Part shown: positions 1-12,039 of the stretch, piece by piece
Layout: every line of letters begins with the position of its first letter
How positions within the stretch are numbered: the first letter of the stretch is position 1
Source: Amborella trichopoda
Taxonomy: Eukaryota > Streptophyta > Magnoliopsida > Amborellales > Amborellaceae
Assembly (NCBI RefSeq): GCF_000471905.2
Contig: NW_006500327.1
Coordinates: forward strand, 1,058,080-1,122,079
Length of the DNA: 64,000 bases
Direction: 5' to 3'
Notes under the pieces: generated by a model
Seen by the model: the letters and a program-made list of their open reading frames with translations, nothing else
Told to the model about the DNA's origin: nothing
The model's database searches: none
Position numbers and translations under genes: made by a program

Positions 1-700
1 GAAACTTTGAAAGAACGTTCCTCGCTTAATCTTATCTCCCCCATTAGAAGGTTGTTCCTCGTGCATTCAGATTTTGGATGCATTTTGAGCCCCAGTGGGC
101 ACATTTTCAATAGACTACATTTAGTAGTTGCTCTATGCTACAACTGAGATAGCTCCCAATTCCTAAGGACCTTTTTCATAAAAGTTTGCGAAGACATTCA
201 TCATGGCTTGTTCCATAAAGATTTTGGGGCCTTTTAATCCCCAATTTAAAAATGATTCAAGGAATAATCTCTCAAGTTGTACCAAGCTGATGAATCTATA
301 GTTCGTTATATAGAGGTGCCCCTTAAACAAGGGTGCACACTAAAAATCTAACCTAATTGCTTAAAAATGGAATTAACTTGAATTAAAATGAAGTTTTAGA
401 TTTTATGAAAAGTGATCGATTCTACCCCTTAGAAATCATAGAAATGACAAATATGTCCTGAAAATGCCTCTTCCCATCCGCATGGCTTGGGGCTTCTCCC
501 TTGTGATTTGGCAACATTTCAGACGATCTATTGTTGTAGAAACGTAGATCGTTCCGAGGTGATCGTTTTGATATATAGGTTGCGTATTGAAACAGAGTTT
601 TGCTTATGGTTTTAAAATTCCAGCTAAACCTACAAATTTAAATTCTTGCTTCTTAGATCTAGCTTGATTAGTCGGGTCTTTGATCTTTTTCTTTAGCACA
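1..700. other. Intergenic, nothing recognised
   Basis: I see no coding signature, repeat boundary or RNA gene here. Open frames are short and lack any familiar domain. Confidence 0.5.
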
Positions 701-990
701 ATCAACGAGTAAGTCGTTGTGATCGTTTTGCAACAAAAATCACTTGATTTGGAACGATTGGTCACTTTATGGCTCACGAAGGTCGCCGAAAAATGATTTT
801 GCGGTCGCCGAAAAATGATTTTGCGGTGACCGAAAAACTATGCTCTTTATCACAAATCAAAGAGTAAGTCGTTACGATCGTTTTGCAACAAAAATTATTT
901 GATTTGGACCGATTGGTCACTTTATGGTTTATGGAGGTCGTCGAAAAATGGTTTTTCAGCATCCGAAAAACTATGCCTTTTTTAGAGTCT
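701..990. repeat. Imperfect tandem duplication, period about 155 bp
   Basis: Two diverged copies of one unit lie head to tail, the first from about 701 and the second from about 856. Each carries a GAGTAAGTCGTT stretch followed by GATCGTTTTGCAACAAAAAT and then GATTGGTCACTTTATGG. Inside the first unit a shorter GGTCGCCGAAAAATGATTTT motif is itself repeated. Short frames on both strands cross this block but look like by-products of the repeat. Confidence 0.7.
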
Positions 991-2322
991 TGGTACAGTA
1001 TTTTCCTGGCCTTCATCTTGAGCAAATATTATCTCAAAGCGAAGCTCTTCGAGTCACGATCACAATTGGCCCATTTTCAGAGTCATCCGATCTTGGGGCT
1101 CTGAGAAAAATCCTTTGGATCGAGGAGATGTCTTGCATACAAAATTCTGCATAAAGCACTTTTTGGGCAAATTTTTCTCTATGATTTCTCCCTTTTCGGG
1201 CATCGGTGCCATAAATCAAAGCAGATATCTCGATGAAAAAAACATCTTATTGAAATTTTAGCTTGATTCGCTTCAAGACGAAGGAGATATGGCTCTCACA
1301 AGAATGCTTATTTTCTAAAATCATAGTTTCCATAAATGTATACTGGTTCCTAGTGTTGCAAGTGAATAGTGAAAAGACTCGCCATTTCAAGAAAGTAGGA
1401 CCCAGAGAGGTCCGTTTGAGCTGAAATTTGACATGCAAGCTAGTTTTGGCCTTCTGAATTCATATGTGATGGTCTGATGACTATTAGATATCAATATCAG
1501 AGAGTTCTAGCTATGGTGTACTATGTTAGAGAGTTGTACTCCAAACTAAATCTTCGTCTATTTCTTGCATCTTTGCCTGAGTGGAACGAAAGTTGGAGAG
1601 TTTCTTTGGGGCATCATAAGAGGCTCATTTGCATCTTTTGGGGCCAAGAAGATATCACCACTACTGCTTTTCAAAATAAGGCTTATTTGTATGCGGGCTT
1701 CTGTAGTCCATAGGCATGTTGGTACCTATGAGTCTTGGTGGCAATATACAACGCTAACTCAGACCTCCTAACAGATGTTGTATTGGGTCTGTATTGTTGG
1801 GAGAGAAACAAATCAATTGGCCATAAACCCCTATTTTATTTTTTATACTTTTGGATCACCGTTTCATACCAATCCAGAACCAATCCTAGTTGTTGATCCA
1901 GTGATTCAATATGGATGTATAGGTGAACAATCTGTCGATTGTTAAAACACTGGGTGTGACCTTAGAAATCATGCAAAATCTTCCATGCTCTTTGAGTTGG
2001 CTATTAATACGATTTTTTTATCTTGATTTGTGATTTTTAATCGTCAAATCAAAGATCTGAAAGCCTAAATGTCAGCTATAATTATCCCTTCTCAGTTAAT
2101 ATTAGAGAAGTTTGAGAGAGTAGGAAAAGAAGGCAAAGAGAAACCCTAACCTTAGCTTTTCTTAGCTATCTGTTCCAATAATACCCATAGAGTTTCATTG
2201 ATATTTAGAATGGGACCACCCACCAACTCCCTCAATCTCACCCTAGATCTCCCTATCATACCCCATAAAATCCCATCCGCCCCATCTACCAACATTTACC
2301 CTACATACCCCCAATGAACCTT
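991..2322. other. Intergenic, nothing recognised
   Basis: There is no recognisable gene or element in this stretch. Short frames near 1477-1771 show no domain. Confidence 0.45.
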
Positions 2323-2327
2323 AGATC

Positions 2328-3869
2328 TATTAGAAACTCAAAATACTACAGAGAACTCTCTTTATTAATTGATTAATCAAGAATATACAAGACCCCGTAT
2401 AAATATACAACCAGTAATAATTAAAGATAAATACCAATGGTTATGGATAATTACTAACTAATCTTATCATAATCAAGAGACACCTAATTAAAAGATATAT
2501 ACCCATACAGATACATATCCATATTGATATATATTCATAATGATGTATATCAATACTAACAAGATATCCATACGCTAACACTCCTCCTCAAACTCAAGAT
2601 GTTTTTTCACAAAGCAGTTGGAGTTTGAACAGTAAGTGGCATAATTAAATCTTCACGTGCATGGCGAGACCAATAGAAGCAATGGTCTTTTGCTTGAACA
2701 AGAACACATAATGGAACTTCACATAATGGCACTTGGAAGAGCCAACATAGCTTGGTGTGGATCCGAGACAAATTCAGCAACTCGCAGTTCGAGACACATT
2801 CAACAACTCGCAATCCATAATACAGGCCAGAACAAAGACGAAGGTTGTTTTGCAGAGAGTCAAAGTACGACTCGGCAGAGTGTCCAAGCATGACTCGGAG
2901 GCCTTTGGCGATGCTTCCTTGGTCTATGAGTTTCTCTCACTAAACTGAGAGTATTGATTGATTCAACCATGGACGAAAAAGAGAGCTGAAGTTTTTGGAC
3001 GAAGATAAGAGCTGAAGTTTTTATGCTTTAGAATCGAAGTGATCGATAGAAGAAGCTTGGTTCTCCCGCAAGTTTTTTAGTATGACTTTGTTGGGTTAAA
3101 CAAAGAGGCTTGACTCTGAGAGGACATAAGAGTCGAGAAATTCATTAGAGAGAGAGTCGACAATTGTGCGTCGTGTAGAGTCAAGGATCTCTTTAATTTG
3201 TGCGCGAGATAAGGCGGCGAAGGCTAAGACCTTTGAGGTTAGCAAAGACCGAGGGCTCCGAGAATATGATATCAAGCAGCTTCTAAAACCCCTCAAAGCC
3301 AATGGGAGAATCAAATGCCTTTCTTATGCAAAGCACATTCAAAGTGCAAGGGAACATAATGCATATTGAATAAAAGCAAAGGACTTGTATATAGATGATG
3401 TAAGCTCTGTACTACTTTTGGAAGGAGGGGATTAGATTACTAGTGTAGCATTGGGCCAAACAAGGTCGAACGCAGGCAGTGCAATTCAATGCAAAACGAT
3501 GACGAGAGTAAGCAATGCAACTCGAAGCAAAACAACGACAAGAGCAGGTGGCCTTTTGGAAACATAGTCTCATAACCTCATATCTGATATCGGTGAGCCC
3601 AGATCTTAGGTTGAAGAGTCTAGAGCTCTGATACCATATTACAAACTCAAAATACTACAGAGAACTCTCTTTATTACTTGATTAATCAAGAATATCCATG
3701 ACCCTGTATAAATATACGGCCAATAATAATTAAAGATAAATACAACGGTTCTGGATAATTACTAACTAATCTTATCATAATCAAGAGACACATAATTAAG
3801 AGATATATACACATACAGATATATATTCGTATTGATATGTATTCATAATGATGTATATCAATCCTAACA
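2328..3869 (-). mobile_element. Non-autonomous LTR retrotransposon (TRIM/LARD-like), minus strand
   Basis: Two direct repeats of about 235-250 bp (2328-2580 and 3637-3869) flank a core of about 1 kb. Read on the minus strand, the LTR at 3637-3869 is followed directly by TGGTATCAGAGC (3636 to 3625), the usual plant primer-binding site matching initiator tRNA-Met. The other LTR is preceded by a purine tract, GAGGAGGAG (2581-2590). The element is bounded by a perfect 5-bp target duplication AGATC (2323-2327 and 3870-3874). The LTR ends are TGTTAG and CTAATA. The core has no gag, protease, integrase or reverse transcriptase, so it must depend on a partner element. The outer edge of the right-hand LTR is ambiguous: the left LTR has an extra segment starting TGTTAGCG that the right one lacks, and an alternative end near 3900 with flank GATCT is possible. 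Confidence 0.82.
3625..3636 (-). other. tRNA-Met primer-binding site of the 2328-3869 element
   Basis: On the minus strand this reads TGGTATCAGAGC and sits immediately inside the 5' LTR. That is the expected place and sequence for a plant LTR retrotransposon primer-binding site. Confidence 0.85.
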
Positions 3870-3874
3870 AGATC

Positions 3875-4990
3875 TACCCATTCTCATGATAGATCCAACA
3901 GATCTACACCATTAAGTATCTGATCAATCGCTAATTCAATTTATATGCCATGGGGATCTACCCAAATGAAAAGTTAAATCTCATGTAAATGACTAAAAGT
4001 CAATTTCGCAATTGTCATTTATCAACCTACACTTTGGATATTTTCTTTTCGATTTTTTTTTTTCTTTGTTCTTTTGATATGTTAATGGTGAGAATGGAGT
4101 GTGGGATGTTACTTTGAGATATCCACCTCCCCTAACCACCAAAGCCCCAACCCCATTCCCCTCGATCAATTTTCTTTTACATTGCTATTTTTTCTTTCAT
4201 TTTATTAATTTTATTTTCTTCATTGTTTCTCTATATTTTGTAGAACTGTAAGTTAAACTCTATTTTGATAATCTTTATTTATCTCATTTAAGACCTTGGA
4301 TTCTCTTTGATTTACTGGTAATCGCCTAGGTGGTTTGTTTAGGTAAAAATACTTTTAATATACATTTAGTGGAGCCATTTTCCTTATCAAGTCCCAATTT
4401 TCAAAAAGATGCAGTTTCTATAAGGCCTAGGCTTTATGAAAATAAAGTAAAGCTTCAACTCATGTCCTCAACCAAAAAGCACTTTGGGCATTAGACATCA
4501 TGGTGATGGCTCTAAAATTAGTTTCCAATGGCAACTATAAAATTTGAAGCTAAAAGGCTAAAAGGATGGTCTAGATAATGTGTTATAATATGAACTATTT
4601 TTTGGGCTTGAAATTCTAATTGATAATCAAGGCCGAGATAATCGATTTGATAGTTTTCAATACCGGAACTAGAGTTTTTGGTGAGTTTTAAAGTAATGAT
4701 TTACTTATTTTGTTAAAGCTGCACCTTACCAAAATATTTTCCTTTTCAAAATGCCTTTTGTTTCTTTTAAATCACGTCATATCCTAATTATATTTTGTCC
4801 CAGATAGGCAAGATAGAAATCGAGAATAAACTTCAAGAAAAAGGTTTTGCTTTGGAGTTGAAAGAGAGTAGGGGGCTTAAAAGAAAGATAGTAAATCAAA
4901 TATTGGAAAAATGGGAATTAAGGTTTTAGAAAGAGTAAGTACGATTTGAGAACAACCAAGGTGGATATTAGTTATCGTAAGTGCAAATTG
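3875..4990. other. Intergenic, nothing recognised
   Basis: The stretch is T-rich and has no convincing coding frame or repeat boundary. Confidence 0.45.
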
Positions 4991-4994
4991 TATG

Positions 4995-5730
4995 TTAGTA
5001 CAAGGAGATTACAACCACTCTTGCCTGTTAGATTTCAAATCGGGTGGTTACAAAAGTACCATTGACTAGACTTAAAGTTCAATAAAAAACTTAGCAAACT
5101 CTGTGACACACCCTAAACCATCTAATTTGACATCTAATGTCTAGGAGTAATTGAGACGTCCTTGTATCAAAGATAAATGGTCTCATAGTATATAACCCTT
5201 ATTTTAGTGTAGTTTAGGGAATAAACAATATCTAAGCGAAAGTACAATACAGACAAAGATTGTAATCAAGGAATAGAGAGTAGAAAGACAAAACGTTGTA
5301 CCCATTCAGGTCCCAAAATGCTTCTATTACCATGTGAATTTGTAGAGAAGAAACATCAGTTGTGAAACAAAGATCATATCTTTCTCAATCTCCTCCCATG
5401 TTTTAATTTTATAAGCATTCATAAGTGACTAATGTAAAGAACCAAAATAACTTAACTACAAATTAATAATTGAATAATGAAAGAATGAGTTTATTAATTA
5501 TCAAACAAAATTAAGGGGATTGTATACTATGAGACCATTTATCTTTTGTATACGAAGTCCACAATTGTCACTAGGCATTATATGTCAAATTGGATAGCTT
5601 AGGATGTGTCAAAAAATTCACGAAACATTATTTTAAATAAAATTGAGTCTAGTCAATAACACACTCACAATTACTTGATTTGAAATCTGATAGACAAGAG
5701 TAATTGTGACCTATTTGTATTAAAAATAAA
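4995..5730. mobile_element. Foldback (long inverted repeat) element
   Basis: The left arm (about 4995-5215) and the right arm (about 5520-5730, reverse-complemented) match over about 200 bp. Shared words include AGATTTCAAATC, ATTGACTAGACT, GACACA followed by CCTAA, AATTTGACAT and AAATGGTCTCATAGTATA. Arms this long, a short spacer and no coding capacity fit a MITE/foldback transposon. I could not define a target duplication. Related inverted or half copies appear near 14020-14240 and 35675-35880. Confidence 0.65.
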
Positions 5731-6151
5731 TAGTCTCTTTATTGATGTAAAAGAAATCATTAAGGTAGAGACTCTATTTTAAGCAAGAACGAGGTCTAGT
5801 CTCATCACAAGAGGCATAAGCAATTTACGAGGGACCCGTAAAAAAAATAGTTCAACATTTTCCTTTTATTGTGATGGGAAAGTATCATGTCCACATTGGA
5901 AAAGGTGCGCAAGCACCCTTCCAATGGTAGAGATTTTACAATGCTATATCTAATGACAAAAAATTAATTTCAGTATTTATTTTTTATTTTTTGCTTAAAT
6001 AAGATATTTATTTGAATTTTATGTTGTAGTTTCATTTTCATTCATAAATATAATTAAATAAGAATAAGTAAAAATTATTTTCAATAAAAAAGACTAAAGT
6101 ATCGTAAATTTATTTTGATCCTTTGATGAGGTTGGTTCAAGCTTGCAATTA

Positions 6152-6180
6152 AAAATAAAAAATAAAAAATAAAAAATAAG
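6152..6180. repeat. Simple repeat (AAAAAAT)n
   Basis: A run of a seven-base A-rich unit (AAAAAAT type) repeated about four times. Confidence 0.8.
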
Positions 6181-6490
6181 ATTCATTTTTTACCTTGGAT
6201 GAGTTTGGTTTAATCTGAACCATTAAAAGCGCTTGTGCACCTTTTAAATGTCCACAACTTGTGGATGCGATACCATCCCGTTTGTGATTTGTAAAGTAAT
6301 TTATGGTTCAAGAGCACTACAGTTTGGCAACAAAAGAATAAAAAGGAAAAATAGGAAAACAAAAAGTAAAGAGGGGTTGACTAAGAGACACCTCATATTT
6401 CCGTGAGAAGTATCTGTTACATGATCTAGCCCATGACTGAGGCCACTTATATTTAAAAAATATTGACAAGGGTAATTTTTAAAAATTAAA

Positions 6491-6884
6491 GGAAAAAGTT
6501 TATATAAGGTTGCTAAATTAAAATATAGTATTACTGATGCACCTCAAAAATCCATCGTAAAATGATGTTTTAATGTTGAAAAACCCTCTAATTGATCATC
6601 TCGATAACGAGACGTATGTATATGAAAAATATATATTTTGAGTCCTAAAAATAGTGCATCTTACTACATATTATCTAGTTCGTCCATTTTCAAGATTTTC
6701 ATATGTTGATAGATCTACTTAATTTTAACCATTTTTGGAGTTTAAAATTTTATAATTAGATACAAAAATAGATTTTCGGATAATCCTAAGAATGTTTTAC
6801 ACCAAAATTAAATGCTATGTTAAAATTTTGAGGTGTGCTGTAATTGGATTGTTTTAAGGTTGCAACCTTATAGAAACCACACCC
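6491..6884. mobile_element. Mutator-type MITE, family A (394 bp)
   Basis: The element begins GGAAAAAGTTTATATAAGG and ends CCTTATAGAAACCACACCC, giving terminal inverted repeats. It is flanked by a perfect 9-bp duplication AAAATTAAA at 6482-6490 and 6885-6893. The interior shares ATTGATCATCTCGA, TCAAGATTTTCA and GATCTAC words with the copies at 14260, 16490, 19495, 20240 and 22344. A 9-bp target duplication is typical of Mutator-superfamily elements. It is non-coding. Confidence 0.85.
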
Positions 6885-6893
6885 AAAATTAAA

Positions 6894-7940
6894 TAGGATT
6901 TCTATCATCTTATTTGTGGGATACGGTGAGCATAAAAATTAAAGGATGAGGTTGAAGTCTTGTCTTTTTCTCTCTAGTTTTATGAGATGTAGGAAAATTA
7001 CAAAGGGGTTTTTTCTTTTGAAAATTTCAAAAGGTATGGCCAGTGTTCTCCAATAAGGTTTAGAAAGAAGTGTTGATTACTTGATTAAGAAGTGGAGGAA
7101 GAAGGAAATCAATCCCATAGAGGTAACCTAGTATTTTTTTTTGGTTCCCAAATCCTTAAGTTACTAGTGCTTAACTTGGAAGAACCATTGAAATTCTTTT
7201 TTTACATAATGAATTTCATATATGATGCCCTGTGATTTTTCCCTTCTCTAAAAGACTTTCCACATAAATCTTTATGTTATGGTCGGTTCTTAATATCCTG
7301 TAAATGTGTATGTTCTTATTTCTTTGAGGTTAAGAAGGGAAGGCATAGCTTCCCAACAATATCTTACTCACTCCATATAGAAATACAGATAGGTTGGGAT
7401 ATGGTTAGAGTAATCTATTTGATTGTATGAAAAGGCTCTAATGGATATAGATTTCCCTCATGGTTTGGGCAATTTCAGGGCAAAAAATTCATTTTTCATA
7501 AAGAAAATGAGCTTCAAGAGAATGATTTGGAGTTAGACTCTTATATATTGGCCTTAAAGCATTGTTCATTGCTTCATAAAACTGATTTATCAACATAAAA
7601 CATGTTATCTAAGTTGACATAGGAAAAAACACATGTTTACCATACTAGGTTTTAGTGATAGTCAATCCCAGATTGATGGTATTATGATCTTTAGATGAAA
7701 AGAAAAAAAAGGGCTTTCTTAGAGAAGAAATAAACATTCTTATGATCTCTATGATAGGGGGGGATGAGGATACACACAATACTTAACCCGAATAAGATTT
7801 TCATGAGAAACAACATTCTCCAACACAAGTGGTACGACCTCTTAAATTGAGATGGTTTTCTATTGGGTTCCGAATTGTCCACTTTTCCTTCTAGTCTTCT
7901 AGAGAGGGAAATGATAGAATCTCATGATATCTACAGAAAA
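6894..7940. other. Intergenic, nothing recognised
   Basis: There is no recognisable coding or RNA gene; small frames lack domains. Confidence 0.4.
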
Positions 7941-7964
7941 CTATCTGTGCATTGATTTTTCAAA

Positions 7965-8100
7965 AAAAACAAGGCCAATATAAATATAAGCCAATAACAG
8001 TTATGGATAAATACCAATTAATCTTATCATAATCAAGAGATACATATCCAAACAAGGACACCTAATACTAATGCTATACGATATATATCCATATGATAAC
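7965..8100 (-). repeat. LTR fragment related to the 2328-3869 element
   Basis: The stretch contains CCAATTAATCTTATCATAAT then CAAGAGATACATATCC, closely matching the middle of the LTRs at 2328-2580 and 3637-3869 in the same orientation. Only part of the LTR is present and no internal sequence adjoins it. Confidence 0.6.
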
Positions 8101-8169
8101 AGGAAAGAGTCTCAGTTGATCAATCAAGAGCCGGTTTAGAAGGAAAACTATCCTAGACTTTACCAATAT

Positions 8170-8440
8170 TTAGAAAGAGCTGTCTCTTGTAATAAAAAAT
8201 CATAATCTTCATTAATAGTGGATTTCAACTTATTAAGGTTGTTGAGTTGCACTTTTTGGAGCGAATTACATAAAATCTTAGTGTTATTGTGGTACAATTT
8301 TACTTTTGATGTATTTTTTGAGCTAGTTATTTTGTTGCATTTGGTTATTTCACATTTATGCAATTATGTACACAATCCAGGCTAGGTTTTTTGTTGCATT
8401 TAGTTATTCTGCATTTACACAACTATATACACAATCTCGA
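8170..8440 (+). repeat. Degenerate copia-type LTR end
   Basis: The segment has the order seen at the 3' ends of many plant copia LTRs: CTCTTGTAATAA, then AATAGTGGATTT, then a GCGAATTACATAAAATCTT block, then GTTATTGTGGT and a TTGCATTTGG/CACAATC tail. The same order recurs near 12870, 37790, 38080 and 39060. No primer-binding site or internal domain is attached. Confidence 0.5.
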
Positions 8441-8454
8441 AAGGGATTTCATAG

Positions 8455-9050
8455 TATGGGGATAGCAATGGGCAAAGCCAAGCACTAGCTCAGCTATAGT
8501 CCCAATAGAGCCTGCCAAAGAGGCCTTCACCCATGCCAGCCTTGACCTTATGAGGGGCAAATACAATAAAGTAACCAAAAGAAGAAAAATAAAACCATAA
8601 GGCCGGCTCAGAGCGGGCCAAAGAGGCCTATTAAAAAAAAGGGCAGGGCTAGAGGCATTGGCCCAGGCCCAACCTGGCTCTGGGCTAAATTTTGTGGTGC
8701 AGACCCTTGTTTTATTATGCCTGGCCAACAGCCAGTTCTATTACACACTAGAGATTTTGATATCCTTGATGCTATGTTTCCATTCTCATCTTCCCATGAT
8801 ACACGCATACTGATCCAAGTAGTTACATAATTTTCATGAAACATTTCATTAAAATTGGATAAATTTTAAGTACGAAAACCTCTTGTGTTACCATATAGGT
8901 TCCTTTTAATCATAATTTATGAAGAGCACCCTTTACCCAATAAATACTTTTTTTTTTTCCCTGAATTGCTCACCTGTCCGGCAATTGCAACATTGAATAG
9001 GTGATAAACCCCACACTTGTTGAATATATTGTAGTTAATGAAAGGGGAAG
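8455..9050. other. GGCC-rich patch and unassigned sequence
   Basis: From about 8470 to 8720 the sequence is unusually rich in GGCC and GGGC words compared with its AT-rich surroundings. This resembles the ends of the hAT-like elements elsewhere in the window, but I found no terminal repeats. The rest has no recognisable feature. Confidence 0.3.
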
Positions 9051-9054
9051 GGCG

Positions 9055-9774
9055 GGGGATGGGGACTATTCCTGAGGGAGTATAGTTTAAGTTTACTTTA
9101 TCGGTAAAAAGACCTACTTGGGATGATTTTTTTAAAATTCAAATTTTGAGTTTTCTAATGCTCTCACCACCTTCTAAAAATTGGATGGTCTATATTCAAT
9201 GTTGAGAGATTATATTTCTCATGTGCGTAAAGGGTGCAATGAGGATTGTTTTTATTGAGTTAATGAGGCTATATCCGTAAATTTTGATTTCTTAAAATAA
9301 TCATAGGTGTGATTTTACATGAGGGAGTAAATAGACAATATACTCCCGAGGAAGTATAATATCGTTTGGTAAGGATGCGTATAGTGGTTTTAAGAGAACT
9401 TATACTCCCTCATAAGTATATTGTTCATTTACGCTCATAGACAAAACCACACATAAGATTAACTTAAGGAACCCAAATTTTGGGGGATATAACTACCTCT
9501 TCAACCTATGGATTAACCTCAATAAAAAAAATTTCTAATTGCACCCTTTACATATTTGTAAAAAAATAATTTCTCAGGATTGATTAGAAACTATCTAATT
9601 TTTAGAAAGTTAGATCTATGTTAGAAAGCTCAAATTTCAAATTTTAACTTTCAAAAATATTCAACTAATGATTATTAAGTGGTTCCCAAATTTTAAAATT
9701 GAAAAAGTCCTGCCAAGTAGGCCCTTTTACTGAGAGAGTAAACTTAAACTTTACTCTTGTAGGAGTGCATCCCC
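9055..9774. mobile_element. Foldback TIR element, family B (720 bp)
   Basis: Both ends read GGGGATG inward and share a long imperfect inverted repeat containing AGTTTAAGTTTACT, GTAAAA and CCTACTTGG. The middle carries further inverted copies of a GAGGGAGTA/TACTCCC motif near 9330 and 9410, so almost the whole element can fold on itself. Related sequence is seen at 26318-26970 and 56788-57170. No clear target duplication was found and there is no coding sequence. Confidence 0.65.
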
Positions 9775-11334
9775 TTTTTTATTTAAATACATTTTATTTA
9801 GGGAAAGGTTTCTATACTTCCCCTATAGCATAGAAGATCTATGCTTCCCCTATCAGGCTGGGATCTAATTTTGATCAAGAGAGTCGCTCACAGTTTGATC
9901 TTAGATCCGATGTCTCAAAGTATTTTATTTTTATTTTATTTTATACAAATTATATGAATATGAAATTTGGTATGTGTTATTTTCTCATTGGGGCGCACCT
10001 ATCAAAAAAATATTAAAAATAAAATTTTGATAAAATATAATGACCAAAATATCCCTTGAATCTTTTAAGAGTAGTTTGATCATTTTATTTTACTGGAAAT
10101 AGTTTTTTTATATTTTTCTTCATACGAGTTTAATAGAGAATTTGACGTTCAAAATTTGGTGTCAAAATAGTTTATAAAAAAAATTTAAAATAAAAAAATG
10201 TAGAGACATGCCATTGTGATGATTGAAGCAATCTTAAGCCTCCATTCCGAATTTGTAATTGCAGGACGGGGTAATTCAAGAAAAAAAAAAATCCGACGGG
10301 TACGGGGTGCCCGTCGTAATTTTTTTAGAGAGGTACAAAAGATGTCGGTACATAATTTCTCTTGAAATTAATATATTTATCTCTCTTGTACATGAAGGAG
10401 TTGCTTTTAACACTCGCTATGAACGCCTGTTTAGTATCTTGTACCCATAAAGAGTTATTTTTTTTTTAATGTATCTTGTACCTTTAAGAGTTCTGATGTA
10501 CAGCTTGTGTAACTCTCCCCTTATCACTGTGGGGTTCAATTATCATTCTTGTTGGGTAGATAATTCAAATTCACTGTTTGTGCAAGTATTGTGTACCCTT
10601 TGTAAATTCTAGATAAGTTATTAAGTTCAAATTCAATAGAATTAAATGCATTGTGTATGCAAGTAAGTACTTTGTACTTCCCTCTAAAGTTCTTTTTGGT
10701 TGCTTTTGGTGCCTTTCCTCTCCTTCTTTCTGTTTTTTAACTGGTCTATCTCTCATGTCCACACACAAATATCATACAACACGTTCAAAAAAATTGCACT
10801 ATGAACATTTTTCCATGAAATAATTTGATCTTGTTTAAATAAAAGCGGAAAAGTTGGCGCACAAAATTTTCTAGGGTTTCGAGAACTTGATTGGTCTGGT
10901 GGATCGTCACGACTTCACCCTATGTATCCGTGTTAGATCGCTAGATTGGCAATTCTTATTAGTAGGAATCCGCGATCCATAAAATATTAAATATAAAGAT
11001 TAACATAAGTTTTTATAGGGTGGGGGATTGGGAAGAAAACACCAAATAAGCTTTAAAAAACAACAAAAATGGAAGGTGGGTTTTAGGGAGGAACCGGGCT
11101 AGGATGGATAGCTTTTTAAAATTGATTCGGTCCTAGCCGATTCTCGATTTGGATTACTGAATTTTAAAACATTGGAATTTTTCAAATGCTAGGTCTCAAT
11201 CCATATACAACAGTATCAGCTGACACACGGGGGTTAATAGATGACGACGGCAACTTGAGCAACATCTCAAAAGTAATTGTTATAAATGATTTATTAAGAT
11301 ATACAACAGTTATGCCATTTCTTATTTGTCATTA
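9775..11334. other. Intergenic, nothing recognised
   Basis: AT-rich sequence with short homopolymers. I found no gene, RNA or element boundary. Frames near 10259-10450 and 10571-10768 show no domain. Confidence 0.4.
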
Positions 11335-11446
11335 TTTTCAAGTAGGGCGGGCAATGGGCCCTGAAAGTCGGGCTAGGGCCGGGCAACTACGGTCTGTATG
11401 GTTAGCCTTACTGTTATACCATTTCTTATCTGTCATTATTTTCAAG
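11312..11446. repeat. Partial duplication of hAT-like element plus flank
   Basis: A 104-bp period direct repeat: the flank TTCTTATYTGTCATTATTTTCAAG followed by the element start occurs at about 11312-11361 and again at about 11416-11465. The first copy then jumps to the distal half of the element (GAAAGTCGGGC..., GGTCT..., TTAGCCTTA), lacking about 60 bp of its middle. It looks like an internally deleted element copy duplicated together with its left flank. Confidence 0.65.
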
Positions 11447-11637
11447 TAGGGCGGGCAATGGGCCCATCTCAGCTCGACCATTCAGCTTGGCCTTGAAAAC
11501 GAGGTCTTATGCCACAAAATGTAGCCCGAAAGTCAGGCCAGGGCCGGGCCACAATGGTCTATACACAACTAGGGCTAGCCTTATAGAGACCGGGGCCTAG
11601 ATAGGGCCAATGTTGGCCGGGCTTATTGCCAATACTA
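11447..11637. mobile_element. hAT-like non-autonomous element (191 bp) with 8-bp target duplication
   Basis: The element starts TAGGGCGGGCAATGGGCCC and ends GGGCTTATTGCCAATACTA, so the ends are degenerate inverted repeats of the TAG...GGCAAT type common in plant hAT elements. The flanks carry a perfect 8-bp duplication TTTTCAAG at 11439-11446 and 11638-11645, the size expected for hAT. A shortened second copy lies directly upstream at 11343-11410 (separate entry). Confidence 0.75.
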
Positions 11638-11645
11638 TTTTCAAG

Positions 11646-12000
11646 AAATAATGGTTGTGTAATCAATACAAGAAGCAGCTATAGGTTAGTTTGTTAAATG
11701 CGTTCAATAAATTATACCGAAACGATTCTATGTGCGAATCAGTGAGATTGTTTAAATACATTCTATACTAATTTTTTTTATATTAGCTAAACTAAATAGC
11801 TTAGAGTCTTAGACAATTAGCAGTGAAAGTTAAAGGCGATTGTGCTTTTATAACCACTACAGCTATCCTTGTTAAATAATTAAAAAATGCTAGATTATAG
11901 ATCTGGCAGATCCGTATCAAGACTAGTCGGCATCCTAGCTATCCATTTTTCAAAACACCGGTTTCGATTGTCAAGAATGCAGGATATATGAAGGTCGTTG
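11646..12000. other. Unassigned sequence
   Basis: I see no gene, RNA or repeat boundary in this stretch. Confidence 0.4.
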
Positions 12001-12039
12001 TAGACCCCAAAATTGTTGATATGATGGTCGGACAAATTT

